Assembly: GCA_038745535.1 (NCBI GenBank)
Contig: JBCDLI010000002.1
Coordinates: forward strand, 1 to 64,000
DNA: 64,000 bases
Direction: 5' to 3'
From: JBCDLI01 sp038745535
Lineage (GTDB): Bacteria > Pseudomonadota > Alphaproteobacteria > Rhizobiales > Rhizobiaceae
Of this stretch, positions 24,283 to 33,736 are shown in pieces. The notes beneath the pieces are model-generated. The model was not told the origin of the DNA. It saw nothing but the letters and a program-made list of their open reading frames with translations, and did no database searches. A program made the position numbers and the translations under genes. How positions within the stretch are numbered: position 1 is the stretch's first letter; each line of letters begins with the position of its first letter.

Positions 24283-25281
24283 ATGGAAGTCTACACCGCA
24301 AATGAAGACGACACGGGCAAGCGTATCGACCAGTGGTTGAACGAGGCGACCCCATTGGAGTTGTCGCGCTCGCGCATTAAACAACTCATCCTCGGTGGTG
24401 CGGTCACCCTAAACGGCGTGGTGGTCAAAGAGCCGAAGAAACGCGTTGCTGACCAAGATGAGGTGTCGCTCATCCTTCCCCCGCTCGAAGACCCCGATCC
24501 TCAACCAGAAGACATCCCCCTCGTAATCCTCTTTGAGGACGATGATCTCATCGTTTTAAACAAACCTTCGGGGCTCGTGGTGCATCCGGGTGCAGGTACG
24601 CCAAACGGGACACTCGTCAACGCGCTTCTTCACCATTGCGGCGACACGCTGTCCGGCATCGGTGGCGTGAAAAGGCCGGGCATCGTGCACCGTCTCGACA
24701 AGGAGACCAGCGGCGTGATGGTAGTCGCAAAAAACGACAAAGCCCACCGCCACCTCTCAGCGCAGTTCGCCGATCACGGGAAATCAGGCGCCCTGCGTCG
24801 GGTCTATCAGGCGCTTGTTTGGGGCGCACCGCAAACCACCAAGGGCACCATCGACACATTTCTCGGGCGATCATCCTCGGACCGGACCAAGCAGGCCATC
24901 GTTTCGGAAAATCAGCCAGACGCGCGACGCGCGGTCACCCATTTCGAGGTGACACAGCGCTTCGGCGGCGCGAGCGGCCACAACCATATCGCATCACTGA
25001 TCGCATGCAGTCTTGAGACCGGACGCACCCATCAGATTCGGGTTCATATGGCGCATATGGGCCATCCACTCATCGGTGATTATGTCTACGGTGCGGGCTT
25101 TAAAACGAAAATCGCAACGCTCGATGAGAAGACCGCTGAGACGGTGTCAACCTTCAAAAGACAAGCGCTCCATGCGGGCCTTTTGGCGTTTGAACATCCA
25201 ACACGCGGCGAGATGGTTGAATTTACGTCTGAGCCTCCGCAAGACATGGCTGCCATTATCGACGCCTTCACGGGGTTATAA
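24283..25281 (+). CDS. rluD: Pseudouridine synthase RluD family
   Basis: 332 residues. An N-terminal S4 domain (RIDQWLNEATPLELSRSRIK, QLILGGAVTLNGVVVKEPK) precedes the RluA-type catalytic domain. The catalytic aspartate is in GIVHRLDKETSGVMVVAKN; the family motifs ETGRTHQIRVHMAHMGHPLIGD and LHAGLLAFEHP follow. RluD converts U1911, U1915 and U1917 of 23S rRNA helix 69 to pseudouridine. It precedes rpoH, an arrangement common in this order. Confidence 0.93.
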   Translation: MEVYTANEDDTGKRIDQWLNEATPLELSRSRIKQLILGGAVTLNGVVVKEPKKRVADQDEVSLILPPLEDPDPQPEDIPLVILFEDDDLIVLNKPSGLVVHPGAGTPNGTLVNALLHHCGDTLSGIGGVKRPGIVHRLDKETSGVMVVAKNDKAHRHLSAQFADHGKSGALRRVYQALVWGAPQTTKGTIDTFLGRSSSDRTKQAIVSENQPDARRAVTHFEVTQRFGGASGHNHIASLIACSLETGRTHQIRVHMAHMGHPLIGDYVYGAGFKTKIATLDEKTAETVSTFKRQALHAGLLAFEHPTRGEMVEFTSEPPQDMAAIIDAFTGL

Positions 25282-25409
25282 CAGTCGTTCACTTTCCTTG
25301 AAATCGCCCAAATCCGATGTCATCCACCATGGTGTCAAACGCGTAACCTGGTTTGAACAATCAAGAGCCTGCTGCGTTTTGCGGGGGCAGACAGAGAAAG
25401 GGTGCATCA

Positions 25410-26318
25410 ATGGCCCAAGCCACATTACCGAGCCTCGTCACGGGTCGAGGCGGCATCAATCGTTACATGGAAGAAATCCGGCGCTTCCCGATGCTTCAGC
25501 CGGATCAGGAATACATGCTCGCCAAGCGGTATCTCGAACACGATGATACTGACGCAGCTCACCAACTCGTCACCAGTCACCTTCGCCTCGTTGCAAAGAT
25601 TGCCATGGGCTATCGCGGCTACGGCCTGCCAATGGGAGAGGTGATATCCGAGGGCAATGTCGGCCTCATGCAGGCTGTGAAAAAGTTTGACCCCGAGCGC
25701 GGCTTCCGGCTTGCGACCTATGCGATGTGGTGGATCAAAGCGTCGATTCAGGAATACGTTTTGCGCTCGTGGAGCCTCGTGAAGATGGGGACCACAGCCA
25801 ACCAAAAGCGTTTGTTCTTCAACCTGCGGAAAGCGAAAACGAAGATTAAAGCGCTTGGTGACGCTGATCTTAATCCCGACCAGGTCAAACAGATCGCTAC
25901 GGACCTCCAAGTGACTGAGGAAGACGTGCGTTCGATGAACCAGCGACTAACCGGCGACGCATCTTTGAATGCGCCCATCAAGTCCACCGGTGGTGAAAGC
26001 GGTCAGTGGCAGGACTGGTTGGTTGACGACAGCGAAAGCGCAGAAGAAATCCTCGTTGAAAGCGACGAGCTTGATCATCGCCGGTCAATGCTTCGCGATG
26101 CGATGGACGTGTTGAACGACCGCGAGCGACGCATTTTCCAAGCGCGCCGTCTGTCCGAGGACACCATCACACTGGAAGATCTGTCCGGTGAATTTGGCGT
26201 GTCGCGCGAGCGCATTCGCCAAATTGAGGTTCGTGCCTTTGAGAAGGTTCAAGAAGCTATGGTCGCGGCGGCCAAACTCGCTGATGCTGGGCAAGCGCGC
26301 CTAGAGCATCAGGGCTGA
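25410..26318 (+). CDS. rpoH: RNA polymerase sigma-32 factor RpoH
   Basis: 302 residues from the ATG at 25410 (MAQATLPSLVTGRGG) with AAGGG upstream. Region 2 is SEGNVGLMQAVKKFDPERGF and LATYAMWWIKASIQEYVL. The RpoH box, unique to heat-shock sigma factors, is QKRLFFNLRKAKTK. Region 4 ends in GEFGVSRERIRQIEVRAFEKV. It directs transcription of heat-shock genes. Alphaproteobacteria may have several RpoH copies; which one this is cannot be told. Confidence 0.96.
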   Translation: MAQATLPSLVTGRGGINRYMEEIRRFPMLQPDQEYMLAKRYLEHDDTDAAHQLVTSHLRLVAKIAMGYRGYGLPMGEVISEGNVGLMQAVKKFDPERGFRLATYAMWWIKASIQEYVLRSWSLVKMGTTANQKRLFFNLRKAKTKIKALGDADLNPDQVKQIATDLQVTEEDVRSMNQRLTGDASLNAPIKSTGGESGQWQDWLVDDSESAEEILVESDELDHRRSMLRDAMDVLNDRERRIFQARRLSEDTITLEDLSGEFGVSRERIRQIEVRAFEKVQEAMVAAAKLADAGQARLEHQG

Positions 26319-26335
26319 CACAAGAGCCAAATCTG

Positions 26336-26368
26336 AAAAAAAGGGCATCCGTTAGGGTGCCCTTTTTT
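26336..26368 (+). terminator. rpoH terminator
   Basis: GGGCATCC, loop GTTA, GGGTGCCC (one T-G pair) with seven A before and six T after. A strong rho-independent terminator, also usable by the convergent YceI gene. Confidence 0.9.
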
Positions 26369-26381
26369 GTTGGTCATAGAG

Positions 26382-26954
26382 TTATGAGGCAGGACTTGCT
26401 TCGATTGAAATCTCTACAGCGACCTCATCGCTGACGAACGGCGCAAAAGCGCCAACTCCAAAGTCGGACCGCAAAATCGTTGTCGTCGCATCGAAACCAG
26501 CGATCGTTCCACCGCGAGGTCCAGGGCCTTTGCCGTTCAAGACAGCATCGAGAACAACCTCTTTGGTTTCACCATTAACTGACAGGTCGCCAGTAATCGT
26601 GGCTGTCTTGTCGCCGGTAACCTCAATGCTGGTTGATGTGAACTCAACCATTTTTTCGTCAAATCCACCGAACCAGCGATCACCGGCTAGATGACCTTTT
26701 AATTCGGGATCGACGAGCATCTCCCCGAGAGGAACAGTCGCGGTGACGGATGAAGCAGCCGGATTATCTTCGTCAAAGGCGATTTCACCGTCAACGTCGA
26801 AGAAAATCCCGTAGGTGGTGGAGAACCCGCCATGCGTCCACGTGAATTTGATCGTCGAGTGATCGGGGTCGAATTTATACGTCTCCGCATCGGCAAGCGC
26901 TGCGGTCGAACCCAGTGCAGCTATGATGACACCAAGGGCCAGTTTGTTTTTCAT
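26382..26954 (-). CDS. Periplasmic YceI-family protein
   Basis: 190 residues from the ATG at 26954 (MKNKLALGVIIAALG), preceded by GGAGAAAGACAT. Signal peptide ends near ALADA. The lipocalin-like YceI body begins YKFDPDHSTIKFTWTHGGFST, continues with VSVTATVPLGEMLVDPELK-type strands and GDRWFGGFDEKMVEFTST, and ends FGVGAFAPFVSDEVAVEISI. YceI proteins bind isoprenoid-like lipids in a beta-barrel; their cell role is poorly known. Convergent with rpoH. Confidence 0.93.
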   Translation of the reverse strand: MKNKLALGVIIAALGSTAALADAETYKFDPDHSTIKFTWTHGGFSTTYGIFFDVDGEIAFDEDNPAASSVTATVPLGEMLVDPELKGHLAGDRWFGGFDEKMVEFTSTSIEVTGDKTATITGDLSVNGETKEVVLDAVLNGKGPGPRGGTIAGFDATTTILRSDFGVGAFAPFVSDEVAVEISIEASPAS

Positions 26955-27121
26955 ATGTCTTTCTCCAAAGGTCGGTTGTCGTTGAAATGCGGCAAATGAT
27001 GCACGCCTAAGCGCGATCAACGAATGAGCATTGAACTAGAAAACAAATCTACGTGAGGAATATGACAACTTAGATTCGAAAAAATCTGGCAAGCTCTACA
27101 CCAAATCAGTGCCGACTTGGA

Positions 27122-29029
27122 TCAGAGCGGATTTGCACCCCAATATTGCAGCACTTCATCGAAGACATCGCGACCCGAAGAGCCCTTCTCCATCGTGATG
27201 AGTGCACGACGACCACTGACATACTGCATCGGCACGTCGACCCAATTGCGCTGCCCGAGCAATTCTAAATTTGCTGTCTCCGCCTGTTCGGCATCGGTGA
27301 GGGCGAGGATAAAGATGTTTGTATCCAGCGGCGCTGATACGGCGAAGAGCGCATTTCCTGGCTCGCCCTCGGTTTCTTTCAAAGCAATCCGCTGAACTTC
27401 TGCAACGCCGCGACCCTCAAACGTGTCCGGGACCCGGAAAAACAGTTCTACCAAATGCGTTGCGGGGAAAGTATCATCACCGTTCCGCTTGATAATCATT
27501 TCAAGAACCAATCCCAAATCGGGGACACTGGCCTCGGCGCGAATAGCCGGCTCGGGTTCCTGGCCAGATGCCGGCGCTTCTTGAACAACGCTCCAAATAG
27601 CTGCCCCGCTAAACGTGGTTCCCGCTTGGTTACCAGTGCGTTCCTCATAGAATACTGCCCGCTGTCCCACGGGAAGAGGCGCCGGCGCGGTGTTATTGTC
27701 CAATAGTGCGGTGTCTTCGTCCGCTGCGGTATTTGCATCGGGCGCACCTTCGACTGAACTTTCTCCAGTCGACAGTTCCGCAACAGATGATCCCTCACCT
27801 TCGCTCACCGGTGTACCCACAGGCCCATCATCAATTTCTGTGCCATCGGCTGTCAGCCGCTGAGTGAACTTGGTCACATCATCGTCCCCGGTGGCGGAAG
27901 CAATCTCACTCGCCTCTTCTTCTGGAGGCTGTTCATTCGCAGCCGTCTCGCTATCGGGTGTTACGACCGTTGAGGGTACTGTCCGGACCGGTACACCGTC
28001 CTCAGAAGTGTCCGTAGCCTCGGCCATGCCAAGTGCATCTCTTATCTGCGGCTCGTATTGACCCCAGGCATACACACCGCCACCGATGAGGCCTAAGACG
28101 ACCACAAGTACGCCGAGCAGTCCCCAACGCGGCGCCGAAGTCTCCTCGGGCGGGGGCGTAATCTCTGTGTTCTTGTCAGTGAAATCATCAACTTGGGAAG
28201 TGACCTCACCCATGATTGGAGCATCGAGGTCTAAGTCGGCCTCCGGAGTTTCACCATCATCGGTTTTCGCATCCAAGGATGCCAAGGCCGCTGAAAGCGT
28301 ATCGACCGGTTCCGCGGTCTTCTCCTCAACTTGGGGTGTGTCAAGCGACGTCTGGTCCAGAAAAGCCTTGAGCGCTTCATCTGCCTCGTCATCGGCTGCA
28401 TCAACCGCGATGCTGTCGACCGGGACTTCAGCAATGGGCGGAGCATTCTCTTCCAAAGCAACCAAAACATCGCCGAGTTGATCATCCGCGGACAGCGGCT
28501 CGACTTCCGGCGCTGTTTCGACGGTATCATCGGCGATTTCGGCGACGACCTCATCGATAGAACTTGGTATTTCCTCCGATGGTTCGTCATCGAGGGTCTC
28601 GCCAATCACCGGTGGCAGAACCGGGTCCGTATCGGTCGTTGGCTCAACGAGCTCATCGGCAGGAACAACAGGCTCATCGGTTGGCGGGGGTGTAGGCTCA
28701 CCGGCTTCGACGGAAACGACCTCATCGGTCTCCACCGCATCGGCATCCGTACTTGAGACTTCGGTCACTTCGACAGAATCATCGTCGAACAATGCGTCAA
28801 ACGGATCGTCGACCGGCGCTGGAACGTACTCCTGCTCAACTTCGGTAATAGCCGCGTCAAGCTTCTCGTACTGACGATCAATTACGGCCTGCGGAGGGGT
28901 GCTCGGAAGCGCATCGATCTTGCGCTGGAGTGCTTCTTTCGCCTTCTGGTACACTTTCTCGCGCACCTCGCCGGATGGGTCGCCGAGTTTGGAAAGAGTA
29001 TTACGCAGTGTGGCGGCAAAATCTGCCAT
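27122..29029 (-). CDS. Large acidic membrane protein of unknown function
   Basis: 635 residues. Residues 1-65 are helical and basic-acidic (TLRNTLSKLGDPSGEVREKV). Residues 70-300 are a disordered, Asp/Glu/Pro-rich segment. One membrane helix follows (WGLLGVLVVVLGLIGGGVYAW, about 302-322), and the last 200 residues form a periplasmic domain (from GQRAVFYEERTGNQAGTTFSG). The protein thus has a long acidic cytoplasmic part. It lies just after purA on the same strand, as in several rhizobial genomes. No enzymatic motif is seen. Confidence 0.85.
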   Translation of the reverse strand: MADFAATLRNTLSKLGDPSGEVREKVYQKAKEALQRKIDALPSTPPQAVIDRQYEKLDAAITEVEQEYVPAPVDDPFDALFDDDSVEVTEVSSTDADAVETDEVVSVEAGEPTPPPTDEPVVPADELVEPTTDTDPVLPPVIGETLDDEPSEEIPSSIDEVVAEIADDTVETAPEVEPLSADDQLGDVLVALEENAPPIAEVPVDSIAVDAADDEADEALKAFLDQTSLDTPQVEEKTAEPVDTLSAALASLDAKTDDGETPEADLDLDAPIMGEVTSQVDDFTDKNTEITPPPEETSAPRWGLLGVLVVVLGLIGGGVYAWGQYEPQIRDALGMAEATDTSEDGVPVRTVPSTVVTPDSETAANEQPPEEEASEIASATGDDDVTKFTQRLTADGTEIDDGPVGTPVSEGEGSSVAELSTGESSVEGAPDANTAADEDTALLDNNTAPAPLPVGQRAVFYEERTGNQAGTTFSGAAIWSVVQEAPASGQEPEPAIRAEASVPDLGLVLEMIIKRNGDDTFPATHLVELFFRVPDTFEGRGVAEVQRIALKETEGEPGNALFAVSAPLDTNIFILALTDAEQAETANLELLGQRNWVDVPMQYVSGRRALITMEKGSSGRDVFDEVLQYWGANPL

Positions 29030-29065
29030 ATCAGAACCCGTTTACTACCAGATAGTTAGCTAGTC

Positions 29066-30361
29066 TTAGTCCTGAAACGGGTCAGTCACAAGTATCGTGT
29101 CTTCGCGCTCAGGACTCGTTGAAAGCAAAGCGACGGGCGCTTCAATAAGTTCCTCAATGTAGCGCACATATTTCACAGCCTGCGCGGGAAGATCATTCCA
29201 CGACCGAGCACCTTCGGTACTATCGGCCCAACCTTCAAGTGTTTCGTAGATCGGTTCAACGCGCGCCTGCGTGCCCTGACTTGCTGGCAGATAGTCTATA
29301 CGCTCGCCGTCCAGCATGTATCCGACGCAGACCTTCAACTCGTCCATCCCGTCGAGCACATCGAGCTTTGTCAGCGCGATGCCGGATATGCCGTTGATCG
29401 CGACCGCTTGGCGAACGAGCACCGCATCGAACCATCCACAGCGGCGCTTGCGCGATGTCACGGTGCCCCATTCATGCCCCTTAGTGCCAAGGTGCTCGCC
29501 CACATCATTATCCTGTTCGGTTGGAAACGGCCCCTCGCCGACTCGCGTCGTATAGGCCTTGGTAATGCCAAGCACGTAATTGATCGCACCCGGCCCCATG
29601 CCGGAGCCAGCCGCTGCTTGGCCTGCAACCACATTGGACGACGTCACAAACGGATAGGTGCCATGGTCCACGTCGAGAAGTGTGCCCTGTGCGCCCTCAA
29701 AAAGAATGCGCTCACCCGCTCGGCGTTTAGTATCGAGCACCTTCCAGACCTTGTCCATGAACGGCAAAATCTTATCGGCGACCGACGTCAACTCTTCCAT
29801 GATCGTCGGGTGCGAAATCTCTGGCTGATCGAGACCACGACGGAGCGCGTTGTGGTGTGTCAGCAGGCGGTCCACCTTCGCTTCCAGTGAAGCGACATTA
29901 GCAAGGTCCATCACGCGGATAGCCCGGCGTCCAACCTTGTCTTCATAAGCTGGGCCGATCCCCCGGCGTGTGGTGCCGATCTTTGTCCCCGAGTTTGAAG
30001 CAGTATCTTCACGCAGACCATCAAGCTCGCGATGCACTGACAGAATAAGCGTCGTATTCTCGGCGATCTTCAAAACATCAGGCGTGATCTCAACGCCTTG
30101 ATCCTTCAAACGCCCCAGCTCATCCACGAAGGCATGGGGGTCAAACACGACACCATTGCCGACCATTGACAGCTTGCCGCGAACGACACCGGAAGGCAGT
30201 AGCGACAGCTTGTAGCTCGTTCCATCAATGACGAGCGTATGTCCGGCATTGTGCCCGCCTTGAAATCGCACGACCACATCGGCGCGTTCCGATAGCCAAT
30301 CGACGATTTTGCCCTTGCCCTCGTCGCCCCATTGGGAGCCGACCACGACCACATTGCCCAT
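29066..30361 (-). CDS. purA: Adenylosuccinate synthetase
   Basis: 431 residues. Joins IMP and aspartate with GTP in the first step from IMP to AMP. The GTP site GSQWGDEGKGKIVDWL is at the N-terminus with the catalytic aspartate; GGHNAGHTLV carries the catalytic histidine; GTTRRGIGPAYEDK and EGAQGTLLDVDHGTYPFVT are standard. All family motifs are intact. Followed at 36 bp by the acidic membrane protein. Confidence 0.98.
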   Translation of the reverse strand: MGNVVVVGSQWGDEGKGKIVDWLSERADVVVRFQGGHNAGHTLVIDGTSYKLSLLPSGVVRGKLSMVGNGVVFDPHAFVDELGRLKDQGVEITPDVLKIAENTTLILSVHRELDGLREDTASNSGTKIGTTRRGIGPAYEDKVGRRAIRVMDLANVASLEAKVDRLLTHHNALRRGLDQPEISHPTIMEELTSVADKILPFMDKVWKVLDTKRRAGERILFEGAQGTLLDVDHGTYPFVTSSNVVAGQAAAGSGMGPGAINYVLGITKAYTTRVGEGPFPTEQDNDVGEHLGTKGHEWGTVTSRKRRCGWFDAVLVRQAVAINGISGIALTKLDVLDGMDELKVCVGYMLDGERIDYLPASQGTQARVEPIYETLEGWADSTEGARSWNDLPAQAVKYVRYIEELIEAPVALLSTSPEREDTILVTDPFQD

Positions 30362-30498
30362 TTATTCCGCTCCACGCCTCGGATGTTTTCGGTTCCTATA
30401 GTCAAATGTGTGCAGCGATGCGAGCGGCGAACGTCTTAATGCACTGAATACAGGTTGTTTCTGGACACTAGGCTCAAACCGTCCATATCTGCCCGACC

Positions 30499-31425
30499 AT
30501 GGTCGATCTCCACACCCGGAAAAACGCGCAAAACTCGGTGAACCTCACCGCTTACATGCTTTTGTTTTTCACAACGCTGTTTTGGTCAGGCAATGCCATC
30601 GCAGGAAAGCTCGCTGTCGAACACGTGTCGCCGATGACACTCACGCTTTTGCGCTGGGTGATGGCGTTTGCGATCATGGTGGTGATTGGCGGACCGCAAT
30701 TGAAGAAGGATTGGCAAAGGGTGAAACCCGCTCTGCCGGTTCTGCTCAGCTATGGCATTGTCGGCTTTGCGGGTTTCAACATCGCGCTCTATTCAGCGCT
30801 AAACTATACCTCCGCGATCAACGTCACCATTGAGCAAGGCGCGATACCGCTGCTCATCTTCATCGGCAATTTCATGCTGTTTCGCATCAAAGTCACAACC
30901 GGTCAGATGGTGGGATTCAGCCTCACACTTGCCGGTGTAATCGTCGTCGCTTCAAACGGCTCCCTGACAAACCTGCTCGCGCTTCAATTCAACCGCGGCG
31001 ACCTTCTCATGGGAATAGCGGGCATCTTTTACGCCGCATACTCCATTGCATTGCGATACAAGCCGGACGTCCACTGGAAATCACTTCTCATTGTGATGGC
31101 GTTTTCTGCTCTCCTAACCTCAATTCCGTTCGCAATCTGGGAACTGGGTACGCCGCGCGGCATTTTTCCAACAACGTCAGGCTGGATCATCGCGGTCTAT
31201 ACCGCTGTATTTCCTGCGATCCTCTGCCAGGTGTTTTACATCCGCGGTGTCGATCTCATCGGCCCAAACCGTGCCGGCTTGTTCATCAATTTGATCCCGA
31301 TTCTCGGCACTCTTCTTGCGGTGGTTATTCTTGGCGAAGCGTTCGGATGGCATCACGCTTTCGCCCTCGTTCTCGTGCTGGGCGGTATCACGCTCGCTGA
31401 ACGAGCCCGGGCGAAGGATGCCTAG
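30499..31425 (+). CDS. EamA-family (DMT) transporter
   Basis: 308 residues with ten membrane helices in two EamA repeats. Repeat one begins LLFFTTLFWSGNAIAGKLA and ends near VIVVASNGS; repeat two begins LLMGIAGIFYAAYSIALRY and ends ALVLVLGGITLAE. The family exports or imports small metabolites; the substrate is unknown. The N-terminus has 14 hydrophilic residues. It is divergent from purA and followed by an uncharacterised gene. Confidence 0.92.
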   Translation: MVDLHTRKNAQNSVNLTAYMLLFFTTLFWSGNAIAGKLAVEHVSPMTLTLLRWVMAFAIMVVIGGPQLKKDWQRVKPALPVLLSYGIVGFAGFNIALYSALNYTSAINVTIEQGAIPLLIFIGNFMLFRIKVTTGQMVGFSLTLAGVIVVASNGSLTNLLALQFNRGDLLMGIAGIFYAAYSIALRYKPDVHWKSLLIVMAFSALLTSIPFAIWELGTPRGIFPTTSGWIIAVYTAVFPAILCQVFYIRGVDLIGPNRAGLFINLIPILGTLLAVVILGEAFGWHHAFALVLVLGGITLAERARAKDA

Positions 31426-31517
31426 TCGGCCTCATTTTTCGCGGGCCATCCACTTGCCCCGATCGATAAGTCCATCATCTATTAACGCGGCAAGAACGGA
31501 AAAGCAGAGGAGCCGCC

Positions 31518-32063
31518 GTGTCTGTTTTTGATGAGCGCGAGCGCTGGGACTTTGGGCCGTACCTGACCCTTGCCGACCCGAAGCTTCGTATCCTGTCAGT
31601 CTTTGACGATTTGAAATATGACCGCGCTGACGCGGATTTGCTTTCACCACCGATGCGCAGTCACGTGATCAAAAAACTCGGACAGATCGGCTTTAAGCAG
31701 AAGACCGGAACGGTGATCGAGCATCGCGACAGCGGCGTGCGATGCATGATGCCGAAGTTCCACGCGCTCGGCGCATCTCCGTTTGATATAACGCGATACA
31801 CAAATCGTCGGGAGCAGGACTACTACATTCTGACACCCACGCAGACGGCCTGCCTATTCATTGATCACTATAGCAATACCGAAGCCGTGGAACGCACCAA
31901 AAAGCTTATCCAATCCCAGCCGATCAATATTTATCGGCTCATGGACTATCTGGAGAAAAAGCCCGCCCACCAGGATTTTTTGCAGGCAATCGGCCATCTG
32001 AAATTTGTTCAGCGCGAGGCGGTGCAGAGCGATCCGCTCCGCAGCCGCCGCGCACTTCAGTAG
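31518..32063 (+). CDS. Conserved-looking hypothetical protein
   Basis: 181 residues starting at GTG, five bases after GAGGAG. Soluble, no signal peptide. Segments such as RSHVIKKLGQIGFKQKTGTV, DSGVRCMMPKFHALGASPFD and RREQDYYILTPTQTACLFID look conserved, but I do not recognise a family. The C-terminus is helical. It ends 4 bp before the stop of convergent serA. Function unknown. Confidence 0.8.
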   Translation: MSVFDERERWDFGPYLTLADPKLRILSVFDDLKYDRADADLLSPPMRSHVIKKLGQIGFKQKTGTVIEHRDSGVRCMMPKFHALGASPFDITRYTNRREQDYYILTPTQTACLFIDHYSNTEAVERTKKLIQSQPINIYRLMDYLEKKPAHQDFLQAIGHLKFVQREAVQSDPLRSRRALQ

Positions 32064-32067
32064 CAGC

Positions 32068-33663
32068 CTAGGCGTCGAACGAGAGCGACTTTGCCGACAA
32101 GATCGCCTCATGCTGCTTCAGGTCGTCGAGCACTGCTGCTTCAACAGGAGCATCCACGTAAAGAAGCGCGATGGCATCACCGCCCGGCTCTTTTCGCCCA
32201 AGATGGAAGTTCGCGATGTTGACACCGTGCTTACCGAAGGTTGAGCCCATGTGGCCGATCATGCCCGGCATGTCGCGATTGGTGACGTACACCATGTGAT
32301 GGCCAACTTCCGCATCAAGATTAATGTCCTTAATCTGGATAAAACGCGGCTTGCCGTCGGAGAAAACCGTTCCCGCAACCGAACGCGTTTGGTTCTCCGT
32401 GACAACATTGAGGCGGATGTATCCGTCAAAAACGCCGGACTTGTCGCGGGTCACTTCTGAAACCTGAACGCCGCGCTCTTTCACCATAATGGGTGCCGAA
32501 ACCATGTTCACGTCAGACACCATGGGGCGAATGAGACCTGCTAGAGCAGCGCTTGTCAGCGCTTTGGTATTCATGGCCGCAGGCGCGCCGTCGTAGAGAA
32601 TTTCAACCTCTTTGATCGAGCTCTCTGTCGCTTGGCCCACAAAGGCGCCCAGAACTTCTGCGAGCTTCACGAACGGCTTCAACACCGGCGCTTCTTCCGC
32701 CGTAATCGACGGCATATTGATCGCGTTGGTGACTGCACCCTTATTCAGATAATCGCTCATCTGCTCGGCGACCTGCAGTGCCACGTTTTCCTGCGCTTCG
32801 GTGGTCGATGCGCCAAGATGCGGCGTGCATACCACGTTCGGCAGATCGAATAGAGGATTTTCCGTGGCAGGCTCGGTCTCAAATACGTCCACACCGGCAC
32901 CGGCAACTTTGCCAGATTTCAGCGCATCGGCGAGTGCCTCTTCCACAATCAAACCGCCACGCGCGCAGTTCACGATACGGACACCGTCTTTCATCTTCGC
33001 GATTGCGTCTGCGTCGATGATGTTGCGCGTTTTATCGGTCAGCGGTGTGTGCAGCGTGATGAAGTCTGCGCGCGCAAACAGTTCGTCCAGTTCCACTTTC
33101 TCAACGCCGATCTCCTTCGCTCGGTCAGCTGAAAGGAAGGGGTCAAAAGCCACGACTCTCATCTTCAGGCCTATCGCCCGGCTGGCAACAATGGAACCGA
33201 TATTGCCAGCACCGATCAGGCCGAGCGTTTTCGCCGTGACCTCGACGCCCATAAACTTCGACTTTTCCCACTTACCCGCCTGCGTAGAGGCGTCGGCGGC
33301 AGGAATCTGACGAGCAACCGCTAGCATCAGTGAAATTGCGTGTTCGGCCGTGGTGATCGAGTTACCGAACGGCGTGTTCATCACGATGATACCGCGCTTT
33401 GAGGCGGCGGGGATATCGACATTGTCTACACCGATACCGGCCCGGCCAACGACTTTAAGGTTGTCAGCAGCAGCGATTAGCTTCTCGGTGACTTTGGTCG
33501 CAGAGCGGATCGCGAGACCGTCATAGTCGCCGATGATCTCAAGAAGCTTTTCTTTGTCCTTGCCGACCTCTGGTTTGAAGTCGACGTCGATGCCGTTGTC
33601 GCGGAAAATTTGAACAGCGGTTTCAGATAGCTTGTCGGAGACAAGCACGCGTGGTGCAGCCAT
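32068..33663 (-). CDS. serA: D-3-phosphoglycerate dehydrogenase
   Basis: 531 residues from the ATG at 33663 (MAAPRVLVSDKLS). Oxidises 3-phosphoglycerate, the first step of serine synthesis. The NAD site is KTLGLIGAGNIGSIVASRA; the catalytic Arg, Glu and His lie in VNCARGGLIVEEALADALK and VVCTPHLGASTTEAQENV. The long form has an intervening ASB domain and a C-terminal ACT domain (MIGHMGSTFGKHGVNIANFH), the usual serine sensor. It follows serC in one operon. Confidence 0.97.
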   Translation of the reverse strand: MAAPRVLVSDKLSETAVQIFRDNGIDVDFKPEVGKDKEKLLEIIGDYDGLAIRSATKVTEKLIAAADNLKVVGRAGIGVDNVDIPAASKRGIIVMNTPFGNSITTAEHAISLMLAVARQIPAADASTQAGKWEKSKFMGVEVTAKTLGLIGAGNIGSIVASRAIGLKMRVVAFDPFLSADRAKEIGVEKVELDELFARADFITLHTPLTDKTRNIIDADAIAKMKDGVRIVNCARGGLIVEEALADALKSGKVAGAGVDVFETEPATENPLFDLPNVVCTPHLGASTTEAQENVALQVAEQMSDYLNKGAVTNAINMPSITAEEAPVLKPFVKLAEVLGAFVGQATESSIKEVEILYDGAPAAMNTKALTSAALAGLIRPMVSDVNMVSAPIMVKERGVQVSEVTRDKSGVFDGYIRLNVVTENQTRSVAGTVFSDGKPRFIQIKDINLDAEVGHHMVYVTNRDMPGMIGHMGSTFGKHGVNIANFHLGRKEPGGDAIALLYVDAPVEAAVLDDLKQHEAILSAKSLSFDA

Positions 33664-33696
33664 GGTGTTTGCTTTCAATTTTGATGATGGAGGTGA

Positions 33697-33717
33697 AGCC
33701 GCGCACACGGCGCGGCT
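33697..33717. other. GC-rich hairpin in the serC-serA gap
   Basis: AGCCGCGC (33697-33704), loop of five, GCGCGGCT (33710-33717): a perfect 8-bp inverted repeat 34 bp before the serA start. There is no T-run, so it is not a plain terminator; it may tune translation or mRNA decay between the two genes. Confidence 0.5.
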
Positions 33718-33736
33718 CGAATAACAGTGCGAAAGA

